From: Puniceicoccaceae bacterium
GTDB taxonomy: Bacteria > Verrucomicrobiota > Verrucomicrobiae > Opitutales > Coraliomargaritaceae
DNA: 64,000 nt
Direction of reading: 5' to 3'
Assembly: GCA_902516225.1 (NCBI GenBank)
Contig: CABXXS010000001.1
Coordinates: 36,130-100,129, forward strand
Part shown: positions 54,892 through 62,821 of the stretch, in pieces
How positions within the stretch are numbered: the stretch's first letter is position 1
Layout: each line of letters starts with the position of its first letter
The notes under the pieces: generated by a model
Seen by the model: only the letters and a program-made list of their open reading frames with translations
What the model was told of the DNA's origin: nothing
The model's database searches: none
Translations under genes and position numbers: made by a program

Positions 54892-55866
54892 CTACTTATT
54901 TGGGAGTGCCATAGCTTGTGCTTTAAGCAGTTTAATAATGGTTTGTTCGTGCACCGTTATATTAGCCGATTTTAGTGCCAGCATCAAAGCGCCTGATACG
55001 GGTTCTAAATGTGGGGATGTTACTGCGTTCTCGAATCCATCCAAGCGAAGTGCAGTACAAAGGGCATCCTGAAAGTAGGGATTCTGCATTAGGCCCCCGC
55101 AAAGGCAGATAGTTGGCATAGGAAGTTCGAGCTTTTGACTTACGGTTTTTGCTAATATGCAGAGCTCTTGAACTGCTTCTCTCACGATTCGAGTAGCGAG
55201 CAGGTCACCGGATTGAGCCAAATCGATGACGATGGGTGCAATTCGCGCGCGTTCGTTACGGGCAAGTCCTTGATTGTGGATGCGTGTTTTAAAATCTGAC
55301 ATCCCTTCGATGCCCAAGAAGTGGACGACTGCGTTCATTAATGAACTTTTGGGTAGCCTGCCGTCGGTCTGTCTTACAAGCGCCCGTAAGGCTTCTAGTC
55401 CAATCCAACTGCCGCTCCCTACATCGTCTACAAGGTCTCCCCATCCTCCGCACTCGGCTGTTATACCTGCAGCATCGCGCCCGTAGGAAGAGGACCCAGT
55501 TCCAGCGATTAGTACAATGCCAGGTGCTCCCTTAAGGCCCCCTTCGAGCGCTATTTCCATGTCATGACCCACTGTGATTTTCGGCGATTGATTCTGGAAA
55601 AAGTCATGTGCTATCTTCAAAATTAGATCCTGATTAATCGGATCCGTTGCTCCTGCCACGCCGAAGTATGCCGCGTGTATTTTTGCTGTTCCAATAACGC
55701 TTACGGCTTGCCGAATTGCGCTAAGCAGATTCTCCTGAAGAGTTGATTTAGAGGCTGTCCTCGGATTACTGGGGCCGCTCAGGCCCCGACCAAATATTTG
55801 CCCGGAGGCATCGCACAAGAGTGCTCGTGTCTGGCTTCCGCCACCATCAATGCCTAAAAAGTACAC
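54892..55866 (-). CDS. BadF/BadG-type kinase (N-acetylglucosamine kinase-like)
   Basis: The 324-residue protein is in the BadF/BadG/BcrA/BcrD ATPase family. YFLGIDGGGSQTRALLCD is the phosphate-1 motif, VLIAGTGSSSYGRD is phosphate-2, and GGWGDLVDDVGSGSWIGLEAL is the sugar-site region of GlcNAc-kinase-like members. It probably phosphorylates an amino sugar such as GlcNAc in cell-wall recycling. The start codon is GTG at 55866, set by homology. Upstream lies a candidate small overlapping gene. Confidence 0.85.
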   Translation of the reverse strand: MYFLGIDGGGSQTRALLCDASGQIFGRGLSGPSNPRTASKSTLQENLLSAIRQAVSVIGTAKIHAAYFGVAGATDPINQDLILKIAHDFFQNQSPKITVGHDMEIALEGGLKGAPGIVLIAGTGSSSYGRDAAGITAECGGWGDLVDDVGSGSWIGLEALRALVRQTDGRLPKSSLMNAVVHFLGIEGMSDFKTRIHNQGLARNERARIAPIVIDLAQSGDLLATRIVREAVQELCILAKTVSQKLELPMPTICLCGGLMQNPYFQDALCTALRLDGFENAVTSPHLEPVSGALMLALKSANITVHEQTIIKLLKAQAMALPNK

Positions 55867-56000
55867 GCTAAAACGCGGCCATGGTAAGCCTTGTTGATTG
55901 CTTGGCCGAATTCTTTAGTGCACTTTTTGATCGAAGCCTCTTTGAGAAGCCGACTATAGATATCTTTTGGCGAATTAGGCGCGGATCCTTTATTTTGCAT
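55854..56000 (-). CDS. Candidate small protein of 48 residues
   Basis: A 48-codon frame runs from the ATG at 56000 to TAG at 55854 and overlaps the start of the BadF-type kinase by 13 bp in another frame. The product is basic and helix-prone (KDIYSRLLKEASIKKC, EFGQAINKAYHG) with no membrane segment. The overlap resembles the coupled junctions elsewhere in this window. I recognise no family. It fills much of the 55867-56180 gap; the rest holds the aldolase terminator and AT-rich DNA. It may be a chance frame. Confidence 0.3.
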   Translation of the reverse strand: MQNKGSAPNSPKDIYSRLLKEASIKKCTKEFGQAINKAYHGRVLACTF

Positions 56001-56120
56001 ATAATATTGATTACCTAATTCTAGACCTGAATCAAGTAGTAGCTTACATTCACAGATTCAGATGCGTACTGTGCAAGCTAGCATCCGAAATTCGCAAGTT
56101 TCAACAGTTTGATTCGCGCA

Positions 56121-56154
56121 TAAAAAAGTCGGAGCCTGCAGTAGGCTCCGACTT
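56121..56154 (-). terminator. Rho-independent terminator of class II aldolase gene
   Basis: An 11-bp perfect stem (AAGTCGGAGCC at 56126-56136, GGCTCCGACTT at 56144-56154) with a 7-nt loop is followed on the minus strand by a run of T residues (56127-56122). It starts 27 bp after the aldolase stop. This is the clearest intrinsic terminator in the window. Confidence 0.9.
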
Positions 56155-56180
56155 AGCAAAATAGATACTCTGATTAGGAC

Positions 56181-57212
56181 TTAGACCGTGCCGAAGATCG
56201 ACTTCTCGTTAGAGCGGAGATCTTCGCATGCCTGCTGCATTCTTGCTGCCATACTCTTTTCGCCTTTCTTTAAATAGCTGCGTGGGTCGTAAGTTTTCTT
56301 ATTTCCAACCTCTCCATCGATCTTAAGCACGCCTTCAATATTTTCGCCTATATGACTAACGATAGGGCGGGTGAAGGCATACTGAGTGTCGGTATCAATA
56401 TTCATCTTTATGACGCCGTAATCAAGAGTTTCGCGGATATCGCTAAGGTCGGAGCCAGAGCCGCCGTGGAATACAAGCTCCATGAATGCATCCTCGCCGT
56501 GTTTGTCGGTGACCGCCTTTTGGCCGTCTCGAAGAATAGTGGGCTCAAGCTTAACTGCGCCCGGCTTGTAGGCGCCGTGAACGTTACCAAAAGTCGCGGC
56601 GAAGATGAAGCGACCGATTGGCTGGAGGGCTTCATAGACTTCCACCATATCCTCGGGAGTTGTATAGAGCTTCTCGATTGGTAGACCGGAAGTGTCATGG
56701 CCGTCCTCTTCACCGCCAACGCAGCCTGCCTCTACTTCGAGAATAATGTCCAATTCGGCGCATTCCTTGAGGAGTTCTTTGGAGAGTTGGAGATTTTCTT
56801 TTAGGTCTACGACCGAGCCATCGAACATGTGTGACTGAAAGAGCGGACCTTTACCTGCAGCAATACGCTCGCGGGAGGCTTCGAGCAGTGGCTTAAGGAA
56901 TCCATCTACCTTCTCTGGGTGACAGTGGTCCGTGTGGAGGGCTATAAGGACGTCGTGCCTGCTCGCTAAAATGTGGGTTGCTTCTGCTAGAACGATTGCA
57001 CCAAAGGCCGCATCCGCTACATTTAGACCGGAGGCAAACTGCCCTCCACCAGTGGATACTTGAATGATGCCGTCCGACTTCGCATCGGAGAATGCTTTGA
57101 GGGCAGCATTGATTGTTGTGAGCGAAGTCACATTAACGGCCGGATAGGCGTAGTTGCCCTTTTGGGCGGCGTCGAGCATCGCTTCGTATTGTTTTGGTGT
57201 GGCTACTGGCAT
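56181..57212 (-). CDS. fba: Class II fructose-bisphosphate aldolase
   Basis: The 343-residue zinc-dependent aldolase cleaves fructose 1,6-bisphosphate in glycolysis and works in reverse in gluconeogenesis. ALHTDHCHPEK holds catalytic Asp95 and zinc ligand His96. LEVEAGCVGGEEDG is the second metal/substrate region, FGNVHGAYKPG carries a further zinc His, and ELVFHGGSGS the last zinc His and phosphate site. Length and motifs fit the FbaA (class IIA) type. It is transcribed alone, divergent from uvrB, and ends at a strong terminator. Confidence 0.96.
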   Translation of the reverse strand: MPVATPKQYEAMLDAAQKGNYAYPAVNVTSLTTINAALKAFSDAKSDGIIQVSTGGGQFASGLNVADAAFGAIVLAEATHILASRHDVLIALHTDHCHPEKVDGFLKPLLEASRERIAAGKGPLFQSHMFDGSVVDLKENLQLSKELLKECAELDIILEVEAGCVGGEEDGHDTSGLPIEKLYTTPEDMVEVYEALQPIGRFIFAATFGNVHGAYKPGAVKLEPTILRDGQKAVTDKHGEDAFMELVFHGGSGSDLSDIRETLDYGVIKMNIDTDTQYAFTRPIVSHIGENIEGVLKIDGEVGNKKTYDPRSYLKKGEKSMAARMQQACEDLRSNEKSIFGTV

Positions 57213-57352
57213 CTTTTAATTAGTATATGTGTCTAGTTTATTTGATGGAGCGCATTTCTTAGGAATGCATTGATAATGTACTTAAAATCTCTTCTGGCAT
57301 TTTTTTCAATCTTCTATTTGCGCCCAATCTAATCTCAGCCTTCACTACTTGC

Positions 57353-59419
57353 GTGGACTTTAAGGTAAACAGTGAGTATTCACCCCAGGGGGATCAACCC
57401 GAAGCGATTAGAAAGCTAGTAGAGTCAGTGCGCTCAGGTAATCGTTATCAAACTCTACTAGGGGTGACTGGTTCGGGCAAGACTTTCTCCATGGCCAATA
57501 TGATTGAAGAGTTGCAGCGCCCTGCGCTCATTATTTCGCACAATAAGACGCTAGCGGCACAGCTTTACTCCGAATTCAAATCTTTCTTTCCCAATAATGC
57601 CGTCGAGTATTTCGTTAGTTATTATGACTACTATCAGCCGGAAGCCTACATTCCCCAAACCGACACTTACATTGAGAAAGATTCGTCCATTAATGAGGAG
57701 ATAGAGCGCTTACGAATTTCTGCGTCATCTTCACTAATAAGCCGTAACGATGTCATAGTCATCGCGAGCGTTTCTTGCATTTACGGTCTCGGTTCGCCCG
57801 AAGACTTTAAGGCTATGATGATCCCGCTTAAGGCTGGTTTAGAGATCTCCCGAGATACATTTTTAGAACAACTTGTCTCTACGCTGTATGATCGTAATGA
57901 TATAGATTTTAAGCGGGGGACTTTTCGAGTGCGTGGCGATGTAGTCGATGTTTATCCTGCCTATTTGGAATCTGCCATACGCGTAGAATTCTGGGGCGAT
58001 GAGCTCGAAAGCATCCGCGAACTCGACCCACAAACCGGAGCAGTTGGCGATACTTTGGAGATATTTAACCTCTATCCAGCCACGCAATATGTCACGCCTA
58101 AGGAAAAGATTGATTCCGCAATTGTTGGTATTCGCAAAGAATTAGAAGAGCGCATCGCTTACTTTGAGTCGAGGGATATGCTTCTAGAGGCGCAGCGAAT
58201 TCGTATGCGTACCGAGTACGACATTGAGCTACTGCAAGAGATGGGATTTTGCACAGGGATAGAGAATTATTCTCGTTATCTCTCGGGGCGTAAGCCAGGA
58301 GAACGCCCATTTTGCCTAATTGATTTTTTCCCAAAAGATTTCCTACTATTCGTAGATGAGAGTCATGTTACATTGCCGCAAGTGCGCGCTATGTATAATG
58401 GTGATCGAGCCCGGAAGGAACGCTTGGTCGAATACGGCTTTCGCTTACCCTCGGCCATGGATAACCGTCCGCAGAAGATCGAGGAGTTCGAGATCATTAC
58501 TGGACAGACTGTCTATGTTTCAGCAACACCAGCGCAGCACGAGTTTGACGTCTCGCAAACTATTGCCGAGCAAGTCATACGCCCCACCGGACTAGTTGAC
58601 CCTGAGATGGAGATTCGTCCAATAAAGGGACAGGTTGAAGATTTCATAGGTGAGGTTCGCATGGCCGCTAAGGCTGGTGAGCGCACTTTAGCTACTACAC
58701 TTACCAAGCGGATGTCGGAAGATCTTACTGACTATCTGCGTGAAGCCGATCTAGAAGTGGAATATTTGCATTCCGATATAGATGCAATCGAACGAGTAGA
58801 GATCCTTCGTCGCCTGCGTAAGGGCGACTTTGATGTACTCGTAGGTGTTAATCTTCTGCGTGAAGGTCTTGACCTTCCCGAGGTAGCACTAGTTGCCATA
58901 CTCGACGCGGACAAAGAAGGCTTTCTTCGTAGCGCGACCAGTCTGATTCAAACTGCTGGGCGCGCTGCGCGCCATGTGAAGGGGCGGGTTATTTTATATG
59001 CCGACGTTATTACCAAATCGATCCAAAAGACTTTGGAGACAACAGACTATCGGCGTGAAAAGCAAATAGCTTATAATCAAGAGAATAATATTACACCTGT
59101 AAGTGTGACGAGAGCGCTCGAGGATAGTCTCCATGCGCCTGGTAAAAGCCAGGAGGACGACGAGGATACGAACGCTGGCTCCTCATCCGATTCTAGCGAC
59201 CGCGACGTAGCCTCCGTGATTGCTGATATGGAAGAAGAGATGCTCGAGGCAGCCCGCCAGTTGCAGTTCGAGAAAGCTGCCATGATTCGCGACCAGATCG
59301 AGACTCTACAAAGTGGTCAGCATGGTGGTGGGTCATTGGGCGCAGCCAAGAGTAAGCCTAAGAGAAAACGCAAATCTAAAGCTGTCTATAATGCCAAGGG
59401 GTTGCCGCGGAGGAGATAG
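57353..59419 (+). CDS. uvrB: Excinuclease ABC subunit B
   Basis: The 688-residue UvrB starts at a GTG. LLGVTGSGKTFSMANMIEE (Walker A about 37-45), YYDYYQPEAYIPQTDTYIEK (the DNA-wedging beta-hairpin), DESHVTLPQV and VGVNLLREGLDLPEV are all canonical. A UVR domain (EEEMLEAARQLQFEKAAMIR) lies near the C-terminus, followed by a Lys/Arg-rich tail. It verifies damage in nucleotide excision repair. TTCACTACTT just before the start (57341-57350) also occurs upstream of recA, but only one half of the candidate SOS palindrome is present. Confidence 0.98.
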   Translation: MDFKVNSEYSPQGDQPEAIRKLVESVRSGNRYQTLLGVTGSGKTFSMANMIEELQRPALIISHNKTLAAQLYSEFKSFFPNNAVEYFVSYYDYYQPEAYIPQTDTYIEKDSSINEEIERLRISASSSLISRNDVIVIASVSCIYGLGSPEDFKAMMIPLKAGLEISRDTFLEQLVSTLYDRNDIDFKRGTFRVRGDVVDVYPAYLESAIRVEFWGDELESIRELDPQTGAVGDTLEIFNLYPATQYVTPKEKIDSAIVGIRKELEERIAYFESRDMLLEAQRIRMRTEYDIELLQEMGFCTGIENYSRYLSGRKPGERPFCLIDFFPKDFLLFVDESHVTLPQVRAMYNGDRARKERLVEYGFRLPSAMDNRPQKIEEFEIITGQTVYVSATPAQHEFDVSQTIAEQVIRPTGLVDPEMEIRPIKGQVEDFIGEVRMAAKAGERTLATTLTKRMSEDLTDYLREADLEVEYLHSDIDAIERVEILRRLRKGDFDVLVGVNLLREGLDLPEVALVAILDADKEGFLRSATSLIQTAGRAARHVKGRVILYADVITKSIQKTLETTDYRREKQIAYNQENNITPVSVTRALEDSLHAPGKSQEDDEDTNAGSSSDSSDRDVASVIADMEEEMLEAARQLQFEKAAMIRDQIETLQSGQHGGGSLGAAKSKPKRKRKSKAVYNAKGLPRRR

Positions 59420-59467
59420 TAAGTTATATTTGAGATGGTTGATACGGTTGAGGTGGTTTAATTTAGC

Positions 59468-60565
59468 CTACTTCGCTTCCTCTTTCTGGTCTAGTTCTTC
59501 TTCGCTACTCCCAGTCAAAGACTCACCGGCTTTAGGGTGCACTTTTTCCATAATTAGCTGTGTGAGTTCTCCGGCCAGCTTCGGAGTTTCTTTAAGATGC
59601 ATCTTTGCAGCTTCGCGCCCTTGTCCAATCATCTCTCCTTCATAGGCCACCCAGGAACCCTTCTTTTCTAGAATCTTGTGTTCGACGCCTAAATCAACGA
59701 GCGAACCTGTGTGAGAAATCCCTTCATTATACATAATGTCGAATTCACTTTCGGTAAATGGTGGAGCAACTTTATTTTTGACGATTTTAATGCGAGTGCG
59801 ATTGCCAACGACCTTACCGTTGCTTTCTTTTATCTGCCCAATTCGGCGGATATCCATTCGGACGGAGGAAAAGAATTTAAGGGCACGGCCACCAGGCTGC
59901 GTCTCGGGGCTGCCAAACATGACGCCGATTTTCTCGCGGATCTGATTAGTAAAGAGTACCACGCATTGTGATTTGCTAATTGCAGCGGTCAGGCGACGCA
60001 TTGCCTGACTCATCATGCGGGCCTGCAAGCCGACTGTCGTGTCGCCCATTTGTCCGTCTAGCTCATTCTTAGAAACGAGTGCTGCCACGGAGTCGACCAC
60101 AATGATATCAACAGCATTGGAGCGAATTAGTGTCTCTGTTATGTTCAGAGCGTCTTCACCGCTCTCAGGCTGTGCGACCATTAGGTTGTCGAGATCGACA
60201 CCAACTACTTTAGCATAGCGAGGATCTAAAGCGTGCTCGACATCGACAAATACAGCATTTCCACCTTCTTTCTGTGCTTGGGCGATGGCGCTAAGACAGA
60301 ACGTGGTTTTACCAGAACTCTCGGGACCATAAATCTCGCAGATACGACCGCGGGGTAGGCCGCCAGTACCAAGGGCTATGTCAATGGCTATAGAGCCGGT
60401 GGAGATGACATCGATCTCCATCTTTGTCGCTTCTCCTAACCGCATAAGAGCGCCGGGGCCAAATTGTTTATTAATGCCAGAAATGGCGAGGTCTAAGTTT
60501 TTACGGTCTGCTTCCGCGTTACGCGCAGAGCGTTCGGTCTTCTGGATTTGTGCTTTTGCGGCCAT
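59468..60565 (-). CDS. recA: Recombinase RecA
   Basis: The 365-residue RecA has the Walker [10 protein letters not shown] (about 80-88), the MAW-like [11 protein letters not shown], loop L2 with [18 protein letters not shown], and an acidic C-terminal tail ending [13 protein letters not shown]. It promotes strand exchange and should trigger the SOS response. A candidate SOS operator lies 73 bp upstream. It converges on uvrB with a 48-bp gap that has no obvious terminator. Confidence 0.98.
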   Translation of the reverse strand: MAAKAQIQKTERSARNAEADRKNLDLAISGINKQFGPGALMRLGEATKMEIDVISTGSIAIDIALGTGGLPRGRICEIYGPESSGKTTFCLSAIAQAQKEGGNAVFVDVEHALDPRYAKVVGVDLDNLMVAQPESGEDALNITETLIRSNAVDIIVVDSVAALVSKNELDGQMGDTTVGLQARMMSQAMRRLTAAISKSQCVVLFTNQIREKIGVMFGSPETQPGGRALKFFSSVRMDIRRIGQIKESNGKVVGNRTRIKIVKNKVAPPFTESEFDIMYNEGISHTGSLVDLGVEHKILEKKGSWVAYEGEMIGQGREAAKMHLKETPKLAGELTQLIMEKVHPKAGESLTGSSEEELDQKEEAK

Positions 60566-60637
60566 GGTGTAGTTATGTGGTTAGTAATTTATGATTTTTT
60601 ATTTAGATTGTGTTACGGAATCCACTTGGCAAGTATA

Positions 60638-60655
60638 AATGATAATTTGTTCACT
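60638..60655. promoter_or_regulatory. Candidate SOS (LexA-type) operator upstream of recA
   Basis: AATGAT-N6-TTCACT at 60638-60655 matches the perfect palindrome upstream of the Y-family polymerase (AGTGAA-N6-TTCACT) at 10 of 12 half-site positions. It is 73 bp from the recA start. The core TGTTCACTA is identical in both places. LexA binding is inferred from shared position and gene type only. Confidence 0.45.
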
Positions 60656-60745
60656 ACTTTTCTCCCAAGCTATCTAGTTTGGAAATAATTAGAAAACTTT
60701 GCAATTACCGAGATGTTTCTTTCTCGTTTAACTAGTATTACAAAG

Positions 60746-61174
60746 ATGAGTACACCAGAATCCGAAGATTTTCAATCCAATCTAAATATGTCTGCCCGCG
60801 GACTACGCTATGCGCGCATTGCTGGCTGTGCTCTGGCGGCTGTTTTGAGCGTCGGGGGAATTACTGCGTTACTCAACGGGGAAGGAGTCTTTGAATTATT
60901 TAAGGGGGGCTATTTTATCGTCTATGCAGCTGTAATAATTTTGCCTTACGCGCGCATGAAGGACCTAGCCTGGAATCGATGCTACTTCTTACTTGCTGGT
61001 CTTTCGGCGCTTTTTGTTTTTCTTATGGTGGCAGTAGTTATATTTGCCTACATAGCTGCTGCAGACCGTGGTGAGCGGCTCGGCGTGCCGGGGTTTGAGG
61101 GCACGCTCATTTTTTTAGCTCTATTGCAGGTGCCGGTCGTGCTCTTTCAGCGTAAACCGGATCTACTGGATTAA
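60746..61174 (+). CDS. Small hypothetical inner-membrane protein
   Basis: The protein has 142 residues from the ATG at 60746; an ATG at 60713 would add eleven residues. It has a hydrophilic N-terminus of about 20 residues, then four hydrophobic segments: IAGCALAAVLSVGGITALL, GGYFIVYAAVIILPYA, LLAGLSALFVFLMVAVVIFA and GTLIFLALLQVPVVLF. I recognise no family or catalytic motif. It is divergent from recA and 55 bp before the HAD phosphatase gene on the same strand. Confidence 0.65.
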   Translation: MSTPESEDFQSNLNMSARGLRYARIAGCALAAVLSVGGITALLNGEGVFELFKGGYFIVYAAVIILPYARMKDLAWNRCYFLLAGLSALFVFLMVAVVIFAYIAAADRGERLGVPGFEGTLIFLALLQVPVVLFQRKPDLLD

Positions 61175-61229
61175 TGAGAAATTTATTAGAGAGTCGCATC
61201 CTTAATAATCCTGCTTTACCTTAGCAATA

Positions 61230-61877
61230 ATGATGGGATACAAACACGTTATTTGGGATTGGAATGGGACTCTAATTGACGACACTAGGCTCTGCGTCGA
61301 GGTTCTCAATCGATTACTTAAACGCCGAGGACGCGGGCCAATTTCAGAGATTGAATATTGCGAAAATTTCGTATTCCCCGTAATAAAATTTTACGAATAT
61401 CTTGGCTTAGACACGGACGAGAATAACTACGAACAGACGAGCCGCGAGTTCATAACTAATTATGAAGCGTGCTGGCTTGAGCAGTGTGTACTTCATAAAA
61501 ATGCGAGTGAGGTCCTCCAGGCTATCTCAGCCCAGGGCATAACCCAGTCGGTACTCTCGGCCGCAAGACAGGAAACGCTCGAATTAGGTATCGCCCACTA
61601 TGGGATAGGTTCGCACTTTATGGGTTTGGTGGGTACGGATAATATTCATGCGGAAGGCAAAATTGGGCGCGGCTTGTATTGGATTGAGCAATTACCTTGG
61701 TCGCCAGAGCAAGTCGTTCTAATTGGCGATACTTTGCACGATTTAGAAGTGGCTGAAGCAATTGGCTCTGATTGCATCCTCCTCTCGCACGGCCACCACA
61801 CAGAACAGCGACTCGCCTCCACGGGTAAGCGTGTCGCGCATTCTTTGCGAGAACTAGAGGCCTTGCTTGAATCGTAG
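61230..61877 (+). CDS. HAD-superfamily phosphatase (phosphoglycolate phosphatase-like)
   Basis: The 215-residue protein has HAD motif I VIWDWNGTLIDDT (about 8-20), motif II SVLSAARQE and motif IV VVLIGDTLHDLEVAEAIG. The helical cap (about 20-85) fits the subfamily I Gph-like phosphatases. It should remove phosphate from a small metabolite; the substrate is not determined. The ATG at 61233 is an equally possible start. Its 3' end overlaps that of the convergent DapF-like gene by 24 bp. Confidence 0.87.
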   Translation: MMGYKHVIWDWNGTLIDDTRLCVEVLNRLLKRRGRGPISEIEYCENFVFPVIKFYEYLGLDTDENNYEQTSREFITNYEACWLEQCVLHKNASEVLQAISAQGITQSVLSAARQETLELGIAHYGIGSHFMGLVGTDNIHAEGKIGRGLYWIEQLPWSPEQVVLIGDTLHDLEVAEAIGSDCILLSHGHHTEQRLASTGKRVAHSLRELEALLES

Positions 61878-62708
61878 GGCGTCTTCGTCGAAGTCTATCA
61901 AGGCGACCCGAGTGGTCGGGCCTGTCATGCGTACAGAATAATTGTCTCCGATCTGGATTTTTATTTGGCCGCCTGGCATATGTACGGTAATGTCATTGTC
62001 GCAAAGACCAATTCGGTGAGCTACAGCTGCCGCGGCGCTGCTACTAGAGCCCGAGGCGAGCGTATAGCCCGCTCCACGCTCCCAGATCTCAATTTGAATG
62101 TTATTTCGGTCGATGATTTTGAGAAATTGCACATTAGTTCTATTCGGAAAGTTTGCGTGTAACTCAATGGCGGCCCCGTCTTTTTTGGCTTGTTTGGCGC
62201 TAATTTCGTCTTGTACGACCACGCAATGCGGATTTCCAATGTCGGCAATGTAGACGGTTTGTGTTTTCCCGTTAAAGCTTAGGTCTTGGCCTATACTTCC
62301 ATTTTTTGGGTCTATGGTCTCGGTTGTGGTGCCTTCACCACTAAATTCTACTCGGCCCATATCTACGGTGATTGAATCGGCACACTCGCTGACTTGGCAG
62401 GTGACCAAGCCCCCGAGTGTATCGACAGTAAATGCATCGTGTTTGACGGTGCCAGAATCATGTAGGTAGCGGGCAAAAATACGTAGTCCGTTGCCACTTT
62501 TCTCCGCTTCGCTGCCGTCAGGGTTTATAATGCGTAGACCGAAGTCGGCTTTTTCTGTTTTAAGGGGGCCATATAAAATTCCGTCGGAGCCTAGTCCGAA
62601 ATTACGGTGGCAGATCCGCACGATTTCTTCTTGCTCTGGCAAGGGGCCATCCTTCGGATCGAGTACTAGGTAATCATTGCCCAGCGCATGGTATTTTGTG
62701 TACTTCAT
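61854..62708 (-). CDS. dapF: Diaminopimelate epimerase-like protein lacking both catalytic cysteines
   Basis: The 284-residue protein aligns with DapF throughout: KYTKYHALGNDYLVLD, FGLGSDGILYG, INPDGSEAEKSGNGLRIFAR and ERGAGYTLASGSSSSAAAA. In typical DapF the last two blocks read CGNG and ACGTG, whose cysteines are the acid/base pair. Here they are Ser71 (codon AGT) and Ser219 (codon TCG). Other pocket residues such as Asn11 and the Pro-His at 160-161 are kept. It may have weak or altered epimerase activity, or belong to a Ser/Ser DapF-like branch with another substrate. Gene context (next to murA) favours a wall-related role. Confidence 0.75.
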   Translation of the reverse strand: MKYTKYHALGNDYLVLDPKDGPLPEQEEIVRICHRNFGLGSDGILYGPLKTEKADFGLRIINPDGSEAEKSGNGLRIFARYLHDSGTVKHDAFTVDTLGGLVTCQVSECADSITVDMGRVEFSGEGTTTETIDPKNGSIGQDLSFNGKTQTVYIADIGNPHCVVVQDEISAKQAKKDGAAIELHANFPNRTNVQFLKIIDRNNIQIEIWERGAGYTLASGSSSSAAAAVAHRIGLCDNDITVHMPGGQIKIQIGDNYSVRMTGPTTRVALIDFDEDALRFKQGL

Positions 62709-62821
62709 TATAATTTGTAAAATTATAGAATTTACAGAGTTTTGCCAACACTGATCTGACTTAGATAAGAATTCTCAAAAATAAGATGCCCATTCAGATT
62801 ATTGAAAGGCAGGTCTAGGCC

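Noticed and set aside
57341..57350. TTCACTACTT before uvrB as a third SOS operator
   Set aside because: It repeats the recA sequence for 10 bases, but the partner half-site of the palindrome is missing, so it was not called.
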